This document shows, piece after piece, positions 1-11,237 of a stretch of 64,000 bases of DNA. The notes under the pieces are model-generated. The model saw nothing but the letters and a program-made list of their open reading frames with translations. It had not been told where the DNA came from and searched no databases. The position numbers and the translations under genes are program-made. The stretch spans positions 744,001 to 808,000 of the forward strand of contig JANEZZ010001393.1 in the NCBI GenBank assembly GCA_026122225.1, read 5' to 3'. Origin of the DNA: Heloderma charlesbogerti (lineage: Eukaryota > Chordata > Lepidosauria > Squamata > Helodermatidae). The first letter of the stretch is position 1. Each line of letters starts with the position of its first letter.

Positions 1-180
1 AGTCCAGGGGACTCGTAAGAGTCTTCTCCAGCACCACAGTTCGAAAGCATCGATTCTTCGGCGCTCAGCCTTCCTTATAGTCCAGCTCTCACAGCCATAC
101 ATTACTACTGGGAAAACCATAGCTTCGATTATGCGGACCTTTGTCGGCAAGGTGATGTCTCTGCTTCTTACTATGCTGTA
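1..180 (-). mobile_element. RTE-BovB LINE fragment
   Basis: This stretch is nearly identical to positions 46888-47065, the C-terminal coding part of the BovB LINE in this window, in the same orientation. The reverse strand reads part of the conserved carboxyl-terminal region that follows the reverse transcriptase. It stops abruptly near 180, consistent with a 5'-truncated copy, and its 3' part lies outside the window. Confidence 0.85.
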
Positions 181-639
181 TTCCAAATTAAGGGAATACA
201 GCTTGTTGCAAGAAAAGGTGTATATACCAAAGGGCCTGAAATAGATGGCCAGGAGTCGAGAACCTCTGTACTAGGTAATGTACTTGATTGCCAGATGTTG
301 GGGGACAGGTACTGTGTGACGGCTATTTCCATTGTGCCCTATTTGGGAGAGTCCCGGGCCATCTGCCTAGCTCTTTTGGAGAAAGCATGCTGCATGAGAT
401 GGTCAAGTGGAGGTGGAAGGATGAGGGCCACAATTCCTTGTCTGGGTTCTAATACTTGACATTCTGTTGTGACTGGCAGGGTTTAGAGGAATGTGCAGCA
501 ATTGTGTAGCACTTGTTGAACTACGATATTATATGGAGGAATCTGCAATTATAGAACTTGATGACCTGGACTGGAGGAATATGGGTAAGCCATATCACAA
601 CCCAGAGAGCATACACATCTCTCTTATAGCTTTGCAGGC

Positions 640-1135
640 GCCATAGCAAATGCCTATGACCAATGGCAACCTGAAGGAACATCTCCTCCCATCAAGTCCC
701 ATATTTACCTAACTGGACATTATCATCCAAGGCCCTCCTCCAGGTGCCCCCACCAAATGAGGTTATGTGGGTGGCTACAAAGAAAGAGGGCCTTTTCAGT
801 GGCGGCACCCCATTTGTAGAATGCCCTCCTCAGAGGAGCTCACGTGGCATCTACATTATGTTTTTTTTCAGCACAAGGTGAAGACCTTTTCATTCTGCCA
901 GGCATTTTAAGAACTGTTTTTAGTGGTTTTACTACTTTATTTTGCTGCTGGTTCTAATTTGGTCTTATGAGCTGGAATCATTTTACTTTTTCTGCTGGTT
1001 TTATTTTGGTTTTATTCTGTGTTATTTTTATTCCTTGTCTTAATGTTTGTATTTTAAATTTTTAATGTATTTTACACTGCCCAGAGAACTGCAGTTATTG
1101 GGCATTTTAAAAGTACAATCTGTAGAAAGATAGAT
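640..1135 (+). mobile_element. L2-like LINE 3' fragment (decayed)
   Basis: Broken reading frames resemble the end of an L2-type ORF2: a region like 'RGPFQWRHPICRMPSSEEL' recalls the L2 'rAFSvaAPtLWNSLP' block seen better at 16600-16700. An A/T-rich tail with 'ttttacactgcccagagaactgc' follows, which is the usual L2 3'-end wording. Heavily mutated, so the family call is tentative. Confidence 0.4.
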
Positions 1136-1139
1136 AAAT

Positions 1140-2129
1140 AGATCTGATCTAACAGAATAATTCAAGTGGCAAAGGCAAGTGTGATCCTATTTGGATTATA
1201 GAATTCTGGAACTTGAGTCCTCCATGTATAACATGCTATAAAGAATTACCCCCCACCCCTCATACTAATAGCATTGGAAATACACTGCAGAACTCAGTGC
1301 ATTGTGCTTCAGTCAAAACTGGGTACCCTGAAAGAAATTGCAAGCCTGACAAGCTATATTGGTTGACATGAAATTTATATTCATTGAACTGGAAACATAA
1401 GCCTCCCCCCCAAAATCAGGGTTGTTTCATGTGATTGCCTTTGAAGAATCTTCTATTTAGCATGTTGGCTCTGGCCTGTCTCTGTCTCTGTCTTGTTTTG
1501 TTTTTTTAATTTTACAGACCAGCTCAGCAGATGTTTTTCTCAGACTCTGGCCAGCAAAAAAAGAAAAAAAATGCAGTTTCCATATGTCCTCCCAAAATCC
1601 AGTGAAGCTCGATTCATGTCAGAGTTCCAAAAACCACATCTGGATTCTTGCCTGCTCTTCGGCTACATTAAAGGGAAGCTAAAATAATAATGCACCACAG
1701 GAATATAAACGGTCTCTTTCCCATCTGACAGCAGTTTTCCCTCCAGTCCTGAAATAAATGGGATCTTTCTTTCCTGAGAGAAGGACTGAGTTCTCTTCCA
1801 TCATCATGGTGGGGTGGCCCAAAAACAGCAGCCAGTCTTGAGAGTGTCTGCTGGTGTTGGTTGATAAATCAAAATGCTGTTTCTTGGCTATTGCACCTGC
1901 ATTTCAGTGCCATCTGCTGGAAGTTGAAGAGGTAAGTGAAGAGAAAACCGATGCCATTGCCACCCTAAATGAATGGGGGTACTGCCTCATTTTCGTTGAC
2001 ATTAAAAGGGAGAAATTAAATCACAAAGTTAGCAACTGTGAATTTAAATTATTTTACCTCGGAATGTCTTATGCTCTGTAATATGACAGACACAGGGAAT
2101 CTGTACCTGAGCAGTACTCTACACATGAC
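1140..2129. other. Unassigned A/T-rich DNA
   Basis: No gene or repeat family is recognised. Short open frames at 1493-1687 and 1854-2081 lack homology I can name. The first follows a fair acceptor-like tract (pyrimidines then CAG near 1516), but there is no donor or conserved domain, so I do not call an exon. Confidence 0.3.
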
Positions 2130-2250
2130 AGAACTATACCTGCTGAAATTCCCTCTTCTGCGCAAGGGAATTTCAGCTGTAGCTTGCCATTGCAACTATT
2201 AAAGGTGCAGGATCCTTGCCCTCTTCTACATCTGGCTATCCTATTGTTTG
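2130..2250. repeat. Palindromic MITE copy (AGGTGCAGGA family)
   Basis: It contains 'ctattaaaggtgcaggatcc' and 'cctgctgaaattccctcttct', also found in the better preserved hairpin at 5741-5901. The left arm is poorly preserved. Probably a non-autonomous DNA transposon remnant. Confidence 0.45.
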
Positions 2251-3010
2251 TTTTTCTTCAATATACAGGGAAGTGTCTGAGTAGGAAGGAAGAGATTCCC
2301 TCAGATTTACACCTCTGCTTACCAAGTTCAGGAATTCAACTGTGTGTGCTAAATATTGCAATCACTGCATATGTGAGAAACCTAATACAGTCAAGATTGT
2401 ATCTGATTGGCACTGCTGCCAGTCAAAAGGCATTGTGTAGCTATTCCGTCTTTTCCTCCATAACAGATTCATTCTGCTAAGAAGAAAGTCAGAAGAAGTG
2501 GTGGGAAATCAGAGAGGGTTACAAACTGAAAATGACCCCATATAAACTTCAGTGAATGAGGCAGGGCAATTGCACAATAAAAGTTTCAGGATTCTACAAA
2601 ATGGGAAAGTCTAGAAAGGATGCCAAAAAGCAATGGGATAATCAAAAGAGGTGTTTTATTCCACAGATATAAACAGTTCCAATGCATTTCAGACCACATG
2701 GTCCTTCCTCATGGACATCTTTAGAACAACATACAAAAGTTATATTGTAGAATGTTAACATGTCCCTGTATTTTTTAAAAAATATGCATATACATCATAA
2801 GTATAACCATGACAGTATAATTGTTAATTAAAACTAAAAACATCTGATGAAAGAAAGGCTCAGATTTCCAAACTGTGCATAAAAACTTATATTGAATGAT
2901 AACATATTTCAGGAATAAATAAACCTACTCAGTGTGACTGCATTCGGTAATACTTGGTCTTCAAACTCCAGTGTCCTGTTCTATATCATATGGGTGGACA
3001 GAAGGTAGAA

Positions 3011-3113
3011 CTCCAGATGTTTTGGATGTCAACTCCCAGAAGCCCTTGCCAGCATGGTCAATGGTCAGGAGTACTGGGAGTTGTAGTCCCAAACATCTGG
3101 AGATCTATTTTCT
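3011..3113. repeat. Palindromic MITE (CCAGATGTTTTGGA family)
   Basis: The arms 'ctccagatgttttgga..caactcccag' and 'ctgggagttgtagtcccaaacatctggag' are inverted copies around 'ccagcatggtcaatggtcagg'. Related copies lie at 27963-28043, 39195-39327 and 50700-50826. The family is a short hairpin with no coding capacity. Confidence 0.65.
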
Positions 3114-4185
3114 GCCAAGCCCTGCTAGACTGGACTAAGGAGAAGAAGCCAAGCTAATATGAGCACAAATCCTGATTGGAAACAGCTGTATTTTAGAGCA
3201 GCACTGCAAAGCCCAGAGACTCATTAAGGTCAAAGGGATTAATTGTGAGAATTTCTACACCAGCCTAAAATCCCACATTTAAAATGGGGCTTTCTGCTTC
3301 CCTTTTAAAGGCAGGATCATGACGGACTCCCTTTACACGTGCTTCCTTCCCCGCCTTTCCCCCTCCTTTTCCTCCTTATCTGAGTCTTCGATTTGTTTCA
3401 TTATACAGCTGCTAGATGGTGGTGTTGTCTAGTTCCTCTTACTGCATTTTTTCCTCTTTTCACAAGGGAACTCAAGAGGAACTCAAGTGCTGTAATTTGA
3501 TAGCTCATTATCTCTGATCTTTAAAAAAACATGGAATAAAAGTAATTTAGTGTGGAAGACGCCCTGGAGGTTGATGATGTCATCTAAAAGGCCCCCAAAC
3601 TTCTGTGAGTAACCAATCTCAATAGCAGGATAAATGCTCCATGTGAAGGAGCCCTGTATTTAACCTCAAAATTCACCTGGCTTCTTTCCCCAAAAGAATC
3701 TTGTCTATCTGTTTATCATTTGTCTTTATTGGTCTGAAATGCATTGGAATAAAACAATAAAAGCTTGACCTGGAAGCTCTATGGATCATTGTTTCTCCTT
3801 CCCTGGAGTCACCCCCCCCCCCGCGCAAAAAGCATGATTTTGGAAATAGCTTGTCTCTGTCCTTGTTGGCCAAGAGGAACCCTGTCCATTCTGTTCCACC
3901 AATGGAAACCAGGCTTTGCCTGTAAAAGATGTTCTGCCACGTGAGCTGATCTAGTTACTTTAGGATTTCTGTTAAGTAAAGGTTTGGTTTTCTTTAAAAG
4001 CAACATCTCATTTTTATACCTCTTTCAGTCTTAACTATTTAAGAAGTATTTCATTGGGGCTGTTGGAAGTGCAGCTAGTGCTTGTTTACTGAGTAGTAAG
4101 TCCCACTTTGTCCAGTGGGGCTTAGGAAAGCATACATAGGGTTGTAGTTTTGATCCACCTTTTTGCTCCATCTACTGAGAGCTGC
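3114..4185. other. Unassigned DNA with no recognisable gene
   Basis: No conserved coding region is visible. A short piece near 4080-4140 ('agtaagtcccac...cagtggggctta') resembles a small palindromic repeat seen again at 39417-39505 and 54045-54110. The cytosine run near 3812-3824 is a simple repeat. Confidence 0.3.
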
Positions 4186-4193
4186 TAACTTAC

Positions 4194-4554
4194 TAGGGTG
4201 GCCATGGGCCCTACTTTACAGAGGACAGTCCTCCATTTGAAGCCCAAGTCCAATTTAAAGATAAAGAACCCTAAGAAGGGAGAGCAGGAGCCTTGAAGTT
4301 GCCCATCCACAGTTAGCACCTGCCCAGTAAACTGAGCAGCAGGCACAGGTCACCTGGTCACAGTCTTCCCCGCTGTGATGGGGATGTATCATGTTTCTGT
4401 TGAAACACAATACACTAATTGTGTACACAATACACAATTTAGAAAATCTATTTCTAAATTTGTAATGGTACATATCAACTAGCCTATGAACTTTTTATGC
4501 AAATCCGTGTCCTCTGCTGTCCTCTTCTATGGTGACGTGCAGGTGGCCACCCTA
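4194..4554. mobile_element. Non-autonomous hAT element with 8-bp target duplication
   Basis: The ends are inverted: TAGGGTGGCCA at the left and TGGCCACCCTA at the right. The element is 361 bp and is flanked by TAACTTAC (4186-4193) and TAACATAC (4555-4562), an 8-bp target duplication with one mismatch. 8-bp duplications are the hAT hallmark. Internal reading frames are short, so it depended on a transposase supplied in trans. Confidence 0.8.
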
Positions 4555-4562
4555 TAACATAC

Positions 4563-5740
4563 AGTGTTGATACTACTGCATACTCCACCATACAGCAAAC
4601 TCCACTCTGGCTGAATGCACCATGGCAACAATTAGGCTAAATAGTTGTACATCTTGTACATTTTTGTTTTGCAAGGGCAAAGAGCCCTTGCTTCAAGTGG
4701 TGGGTCTTTTGTGCATCTGTGAACACTGCAGAGATGCAACAGGGCAGCGTTGCTGGAGGAACTCAGTGTGCTTTGCTGAAGGAAAATGCACTAATTTGGA
4801 AAGATGGGACCTGAGGCTACTGATCCATCATCCAAGTGATGTCAAGTTTGCAATACATGTACTCCAGTGGGTCTCACAATGGTAGTTTGGCTTGCATTGT
4901 GAGGGATATTGGCTTTTGGCTCCATATAAAGCTGCTCCATCTTCTGTTAGTAGTTTTGTTTACTCACCAAATGTTCCTCGACTCTTCTTTTTCTGACTGG
5001 ATTTAAGAACTGCCACTAAGGATCATTTCAGACTCCAGGGTTTATTTTACAGTCCAGGGATTGATCATTATGGTGTCTTCCAAACTGGGTGTTTAGGATA
5101 TTCTGCCCTCACAGCTGTCAGGCATATCACTGGTTTTCCTTTTCTGGGTTTTGTCTACAAAAGCAGTGAGAGTCAACACAGACCAATATTGCTTTCTCTT
5201 CCCTGGGTAGAGATCTGATTTGCTCTGAGGGCAAAGCTCCTTTTAGGGGAGGAAACCTGTAGCTTTGGAAGCCAGAGAGCTCCGTGATTGACGCTACAGT
5301 AAATCCTCTTACTATGGGGAAAGAAGCCTGGCCTATAGTTGCTTGAACTGCTTGTTTGTCTAAATGAGTTGTGCAACCTGATTCTGTATGCATGATATGG
5401 AAGGAAATATCAATGAGTTTAATGAGTAAGCAGACGTCCGATTATTGCACTGCAGGGTCGTTGCTAACCCCAGTCTGTCACCACCCAGCCATCGGATACA
5501 AGCAACTACTATAGTGGGACATAAAATGCTGGGGCAGGGTACAAACATCAGTTGTATCTTTGCACTAGTTTTAGGATCCCCAAAGCCCTATCTATCTATC
5601 TATCTATCTATAATATGAAGTGGAGCAGGAGAGCACTAAATATAAGATTGTGTAATGAGGGTATTTTTTAATGCATGCAATTTTATATTGGAAATATATT
5701 GAGAAACCTATGTTCATAATAGGCCATAGTATTATTGGGC
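4563..5740. other. Unassigned DNA
   Basis: No gene or mobile element is recognised. The open frames at 4622-4885 and 5127-5393 have no recognisable motif, and no splice borders make them convincing. A CTAT microsatellite is inside. Confidence 0.3.
5588..5612. repeat. (CTAT)n microsatellite
   Basis: About six uninterrupted CTAT units. Confidence 0.95.
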
Positions 5741-5901
5741 AGCCAGTTGCAAAAGAGGACAGGGCTCCTGCACCTTTAATAGGTGCGTAGAAGAAGGATT
5801 TTCAGCAGGTGAAGCTTGGCTTGCAAGATACACCTGCTGAAAGTTCCTCTTCTAGACAGCTATTAAAGGTGCAGGAGCCCTGACCTCTTTTGCATCTGGC
5901 T
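5741..5901. repeat. Palindromic MITE, hairpin of about 160 bp
   Basis: The left arm 'agccagttgcaaaagaggacagggctcctgcacctttaatagg' is mirrored by a right arm containing 'tattaaaggtgcaggagccctgacctcttttgcatctggct'. The inner arms 'ttcagcaggtg' and 'cacctgctgaa' also pair. It could fold into one long hairpin. A degraded relative lies at 2130-2250 and a weaker one at about 29565-29715. Confidence 0.75.
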
Positions 5902-6473
5902 ACCTCAGCTGTATTGATCAGGGCAAGATAAAGGCCTATTAGCTGGAGAAGCACTGGTTGCAGCTGCACTAGTTTAGCAGTCGTGGTGAGACTCAAGAGA
6001 GCATTGTTATCAAGAGCTTAGAGGAAAACAGTAGTCCATGCCAGGAAACATTTTCTGCCTATCCAGCTATTCTTTTCCAGGAAAGTGAAACTGGGAACTA
6101 AATAAACTGAAAGGAAAAGCAGGGCTCAAAAACAGGCTGTGGATTAAAGGAAAAGCAAGATTTATGGTAAGGCAGGCTGGGAAGCAGCATTCTTACTGCT
6201 ATCCTCTTTGCTGATCAGTAGTACAGGAGCTTTGCATTAGAAGAAGGCATGAGCTGGCTCAGTTGGGCAGGTGAGTAGCTGATTCCCACATAACTGCAGC
6301 TGCTTTGTCTGTGACTTCATTCTGTCTACATCTATGCAGTCTGCAACTGGCTTTTCCGAAAGCACCTGGCTATATGTAGTACGGTAGCAGCCATATCGGG
6401 GGTCAGACTAAGTAGCCTCATGCAGTCTCAAGCTTCATGTTCTTGCTGAGCTCTTTCTCCCTTGAATATATTG

Positions 6474-6833
6474 TTGTAAGCTGACGAGACACAGGAATTC
6501 CTTATCTTGTCAAAGGTCATACAATTGTATATCTTGTTCTCTGCTGTTCTCTTCTGTTCTCTCCTTATCATGGCTACCCTATAACCCAGTTCTTGTATTA
6601 TAAACAATGGTGCTAAGAGAAGAAATGTTGAGGACTGCAACCCCACGCGGGAGGGGGAGGAGGAGCCATTTCATATGTGTCACAATGTCTATAAAACCAA
6701 TGTGCTGATGTATTTCGGGGCTTCTGGCTCTTTGGAAATGATTCCAGCCTTAAGCCCACGCGTTAAATAAAGAATCTCTTTTTCCTTCACTCCGTGGTCT
6801 CTCTGACTCTGGGTTCTGCAACAGTACTGAAAC
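6474..6833 (+). mobile_element. Probable solo LTR of an endogenous retrovirus or LTR element
   Basis: The segment starts TGTTGTAAG and ends TTCTGCAACA, giving TG...CA ends. It holds a TATA-like 'tataaaa' near 6690, then an 'aataaa' signal near 6766, followed by 'tctctctgactctgggttctgcaaca', the order seen in a U3-R-U5 repeat. No internal retroviral genes lie next to it. I found no clean target duplication, so the left boundary is a guess. Confidence 0.5.
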
Positions 6834-7449
6834 AGATATGCTATATTAAGTCAACCAGGAGAGAGCCAGGGCTAACTGGTGAAAGGTGGGAGACAGTCTA
6901 CCATAGGACTGGGGCATCTAACCTAGGGATGTACAGATTTTGTAAAATCTGTTCTGTCTGTATATCATGGATTGCTGGATGCCTTGTGTTCCATCATCTG
7001 CTTATTGGAGGAATCAGAGTTTTTCCAATTTCCTGAATTTGCGCTAATTCATATTTGCACAAATTCACACTTGGGGAAAATGCACCCCCCCATGCACAGA
7101 TCCATCCAAAATGTGCATTTTCATGCTTTACCCTATGAAGGAAATGAGCATTTTCATCTGGGTTTTTTAATTTTACGTATTTGTCTATGACTGAATTTGT
7201 GTGAAATTCCAGGGAGTAAAAAAAAAAAAAAAGTGGTCTGCAAGTCCACAGAATCTGTATGACTCGGGAAAAGCCGGTCCACTGTGGAATCCACAGACTG
7301 GATTCATAAAAATCCAAACTCATTTGATTCATTGCTGATTTCGCCGAGATTCTAACCCCTGGCTGAGGCATTGTATGGCCCAGAAGCCTTAGAGGCAGAG
7401 TGTAAAGAGCTCCTTTCTTGAAGCACTGGAAGAGAAACCACAGTGAGGT

Positions 7450-7580
7450 TTTATTTATTTATTTACAATATTTGTATACCGCTCCATATCCAAAAAAGAT
7501 TTCGGAGCGGTGAACACAAAAGATAAAACAGTAAATAAATGAAAAGATTAAAACACCACCATTAAAATCATGCTTTTAAA
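7450..7580 (-). repeat. Reversed LINE/SINE 3' tail (L2-type wording)
   Basis: 'ttatttatttatttacaatatttgtataccgctcc' is the reverse of the common reptile tail 'ggcggtataaaaatgtaaataaat'. It is most likely the 3' end of an L2-type element on the minus strand. Similar reversed tails occur at 20950, 32225 and 62125. Confidence 0.5.
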
Positions 7581-7599
7581 AAAACGCAAACAGAATGGT

Positions 7600-8165
7600 A
7601 ATAGAAACTGTGACTGGTCAATTAAGGAATGCTGTCAGGGTTGTTTCTGAGCACAGGGAGTGGGATAGAAGTTCAGATTCTGAAAGAGAACCGCCAGACA
7701 TGGGAGAGGTGTTTTCCCCGGCTAGTCCAGACATGACTGGGCCGGCTTCTCAGGTTTCAAACGCCCAGCTGGCTGAGGATGAGGGTTCCTCTTCACACAC
7801 CCCTGTGAGAGACAGCAAACAGAAGGAGGGGTGGAGAGTCTGATCTAATAGATGCCAAGTGCAGGCGCAAAGAAAAAGAGAGAGAAGGCAGGGACAGAAC
7901 TTAGACGGTCTACCCGATTGGCTTTGCATGAGAAGCTGCACTCAGAAAGAAGCCTTATGAGAGAGAGGGTCCCCCTCCCTTAAGTTAGGCTAGTGAGACC
8001 GCCTTCATCTTCAGATGGCAGGCAACTCTCTTAACTTCGCTTTGAATTCCCCTGAAGGCATTCCTTTGTAGACTGAGAGTCACTGAGAATTTGCATCTGT
8101 ATGACCCTGTGAAGTAATGTATTAAAAGCTGTACACTGAAGCCTCTTGTCTGTGTTTTGTCTTCA
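7600..8165 (+). other. Possible decayed LTR-retroelement piece
   Basis: An acidic, serine-rich frame (7595-7843) is followed after a stop by 'RRSTRLALHEKL'-like basic residues, then a TATA-like 'gtattaaaag' near 8119 and 'aataaa' near 8172. This order resembles the edge of an LTR retroelement, but no gag, protease or polymerase motif is present. I cannot name a family, and chance is possible. Confidence 0.25.
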
Positions 8166-8420
8166 GTGTTGAAATAAAGTGGGGGCTAAAGGAATCGTGA
8201 CCAATGCCTCCTGGAACACTGCAGTTTTTAGGAGGTGCCAGAAACAGCACAGTGTTGGTGCCTGCCTCACCTCCAGGGGCAAGGAGTTCCAAAGAAAGGG
8301 GGCCGCCAGACTGAAAGGTCTTTTCCTGGTGGACTCCAGTCGGGCCATAGGTCCATGTGGAACCATCAGGAGCAAGCCCTCCGATGACCTCAGTGACCAG
8401 GCAGGTTGGTTTTGAATGAA
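8166..8420 (-). mobile_element. L2-like LINE ORF2 C-terminal fragment
   Basis: The minus strand encodes 'RKRPFSLAAPFLWNSLPLE', which matches the L2 block 'rAFSvvAPtLWNSLPrE' found at 16630-16700. It is a short fragment that has lost the reverse transcriptase. Confidence 0.6.
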
Positions 8421-9741
8421 TGTTAGGGGTTGACTAAGCCATTTAGGGAGTACTAGGAGGAGGAGTGTTAGGCCTGAATGCAGAGTATACCTACCATGTG
8501 AGTCTGGCCTTAAATAGGTGTAGAGTCAGCCTAACCATGAAGCCAAGTGAAACAAGTTGCTTCAGGCGGTAGATCTGGGGTGCTTGTCAGGAGCAGCAGA
8601 TTCATAACTTCCAACTGGAAATGGAAAATGAAATCAGGGAGGCCTCCAAACAAGGAAGTGTTGTAATAATGGACTTCAGTTACCCCCACATGGATTGAAT
8701 AAATGCATGTTCCATCCAAGACAAAGAGGTTACATTTCTTGATGCCCTAAACCAGAGCTTTCCAAATTTTTTGTGTTGGTGACACATTTTTTAGACATGC
8801 ATCATTTCGTGACACGGTAACTCAGTTTTACTAGCAAACTGGAGGTTAAACTAACCTGTTGTAAGAGATACGGACACATACATAAATTGTAATAACGAAA
8901 TGTATGGGGATACAACATATCTCATGAAAACCTTTCATTTATATTTTTAAAAATATATGATTTGTAAGATAATAACATAATTGTTGTCATTTATGAGTAA
9001 CAGTATGTAAATATGTGCAAGAATTTAAAAAAGTTGATAGGAATTAGGACCAGGAGAAAATGTGAAAAATAAACAAAATTAACTAAAGTATTTACAATAC
9101 ATATTTAGGACACATAGGTCCAGGTAGGAGCTCAGCTGCAAAAACACATGAAGTAGAGAAGCAAAAGTCCAACAAAAATGGTGTAAATATATATGTCTCA
9201 CTACAAGGCTATACTGCTGTAAATATTTGCAATGCCTATGTCCAGAGTCCAGTTCCAGCACTCTCCGGTGGTACACTGCCAGTGGGTGGTTAATCCACAA
9301 TTACAGCAGAGTAAAAATAAAAATAAATGGCAGAAATCAACTGAGCTGCATTCCGACTGGCCAAGATGGCGGATGGCCCGCTCGGTGCAGTCCCAGGTGG
9401 TGTTTCCACCTGTGTGGTACTTTGGCCAGAAGTCCGCGAAGGGCACGCCCGAAACCACGCAGGGCTGGTGGCCGCTGCCAGTTCTCCGCGCCAGTGTTGG
9501 CCGAGCTCTGCTCCCAGGGCAGTGCCTCCCTTCCCCTCTCTTCACCCTGCGCCTCTACCTTTCTGGGGAGCGCAGACTCGAAGCTCCTTGCCTGCGTGGT
9601 GCAGCCCTCCCTGCTCTGGGGGTGTCCAGTGGGCCGTTGTTCTCCCCCGCTGCCCTGCAGCCGCACGGAGGACGTGGGGAAGCCTCTCGCCCGAGCTGAT
9701 TGCAAATTGCTTGACTAATTGCTCTACTAACTTGGAATTCT

Positions 9742-9805
9742 CCACACTCCTCATGCAGCCAGCGTTTCCACACTCCTCATGCAGCCAGCGTTACCACACT
9801 CCTCG
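9742..9805. repeat. 26-bp tandem repeat, about 2.5 copies
   Basis: The unit 'ccacactcctcatgcagccag' plus five further bases starts at 9742, 9768 and 9794. It lies inside the outer hAT element. Confidence 0.9.
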
Positions 9806-9892
9806 CCGTACCGCTCCAACACCGCCAATCACGTGCGTCCTGCATCAAGACGCCACGTGATCCTAAAGCAGCTAATGTTAAAGCACCTAAGC

Positions 9893-10465
9893 CAGTGGTT
9901 CTCAACCTTCCTAATGCCGTGACCCTTTAATACAGTTCCTCATGTTGTGGTAACCCCCAACCATAAAATTATTTTCGTTGCTACTTCATAACTGTAACTT
10001 TGCTACTGTTATGAATCGTAATGTAAATATCTGATATGCAGGATGTATTTTCATTGTTACAAATTGAACATAATTAAAGCATAGTGATTAATCACAAAAA
10101 CAATATGTAATTATATATTGTGAAATATTTATTGCTAATTACAAGTAAATGAAATTTTGTCTTGAAGCATGCATCGCTGTTAATAAGTTGTGGGAAGCAC
10201 TCTTGGGAAGTCGAGAGGCGGGTGGGGAAGTGGAGAGATTTCCTGGAATTTCGTGGGGGGGGAGGCTGGGGCGGGCGCACACTGAGAAAGAACGCGTGAG
10301 AAGAGGTTGCAAGCGAGAAGCGAGAACAGGGTGCAAAGAGCGAGTGTGCGGGAAACAGGCACGGAAGACACCGGCGAGAGACAGGATGGCTGAAAGAGTA
10401 TAGGAGGGGGAAAGAGAGCGAGAGAGCGAGCAGACGCAACGAGAAAGCCGCGGGGGGAGACAAAG

Positions 10466-10496
<31 letters not shown>

Positions 10497-10764
10497 GCGA
10501 GGCAGCCCTTGGAAACAGAGCCGTGTTGTGTGGGTCTTCCCTGCGAATTAAGACCGCAATAACAGCGGCGGGCGAGAACACGAACGGAAGGGTGTAAGGC
10601 AGTGAATCTCCATGTGGGCAGACCCGCCTGGAGACGGATAGAGGAGCGGTTTCTCAGTTCCTAAGACCATCGGAAATATGTGTTTTCCGATGGTCTTAGG
10701 CGACCCCTGTGAAAGGGTCGTTCGACCCCCAAAGGGGTCGCGACCCACAGGTTGAGAGCCGCTG
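9893..10764. mobile_element. SPIN-type hAT transposon (non-autonomous), inner of a nested pair
   Basis: The left end CAGTGGTTCTCAACCTTCC and the right end GGTTGAGAGCCGCTG, with the adjoining 'accctttaatacagttcctcatgttgtgg' and 'ggggtcgcgacccacagg', match the SPIN ('Space Invaders') hAT family. That family is known in Anolis, some mammals and frogs and is thought to have moved horizontally. Perfect 8-bp duplications ACCTAAGC flank it (9885-9892 and 10765-10772). The middle (10140-10660) is non-coding and holds a CA microsatellite, so no transposase is made. Confidence 0.88.
10465..10493. repeat. (CA)n microsatellite
   Basis: About 14 CA units inside the SPIN element. It produces the long valine/cysteine frames on the opposite strand, which are not genes. 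Confidence 0.95.
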
Positions 10765-11237
10765 ACCTAAGCCTTAGCAGCTAAGCTGCTTTAATGTTAG
10801 CTGCTTTAGGAAGTTCCGGGGGAGGGACCAAGCGAAGCAAACGTGAGTAAGGGAACTCCGCGGTGCCCTTCTGCACAATTTTTGCGCGACACACCTACAC
10901 ACTGCCGGCGACACACTAATGTGTCGTGGCACACACTTTGGAAAGCTCTGCCCTAAACAACTGTGCCCTAGAACAGTTGGTCATGGAACCAACCAGAGGG
11001 GAGGCGACCTTGGATTTAATCCTAAGTGGTGTTGCCCAGGACCTAGTACAAGATGTATTGTAAATGTTGTTGAACCAATTGGAAACAGTGATCACAGGGT
11101 ATCAGATTTAATATATATTTAAGTGGAAAATTGCCCAGGAAAGAGCTCCTCAGGATTAAAAGTGCAATGGGACTGCAGTGGTGCCCCTCTCTTGAAGTTG
11201 CACGGCTCCCTGGATCCATCTCCTGATACCTATATGT

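Larger units (their letters stand above)
8753..10950. mobile_element. hAT (Charlie-like) non-autonomous element, outer of a nested pair
   Basis: The termini are CAGAGCTTTCCAAA and TTTGGAAAGCTCTG, inverted repeats. Perfect 8-bp duplications CCCTAAAC flank it (8745-8752 and 10951-10958). The left part has 'ttggtgacacattttttagac' and the right end has 'gacacactaatgtgtcgtggcacacac'. The inside is G/C-rich (9345-9800) with no transposase. A central palindrome 'cctaaagcagctaatgttaaagc' / 'gctttaatgttagctgctttagg' is interrupted by a SPIN element. Confidence 0.85.
8600..11115 (+). pseudogene. LINE endonuclease fragment split by an hAT insertion
   Basis: The left part (8610-8744) reads 'ASKQGSVVIMDFSYPHMDW', which resembles the GDFN/xPxxDW motif of LINE apurinic endonucleases. 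The right part (10959-11110) continues with 'LEQLVMEPTRGEATLDLIL' and 'EPIGNSDH', which fits the later endonuclease motifs (DLIL, GNSDH). The two parts join in order when the 2.2-kb insertion and one target copy are removed. Clade not assigned. Confidence 0.5.

Noticed and set aside
1909..1932. 24-nt microexon between 'tgcatttcag' and 'gtaagtg'
   Set aside because: The splice signals are good, but no neighbouring exons or gene context exist, and matches of this size are expected by chance.
9227..9860. Several overlapping 120-165-codon frames on both strands
   Set aside because: They lie in the G/C-rich inside of an hAT element, where stops are rare by composition. No frame is favoured and no motif is seen.
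10092..10581. Three minus-strand frames beginning with cysteine/valine runs
   Set aside because: They start in the CA microsatellite of the SPIN element and have low-complexity content.
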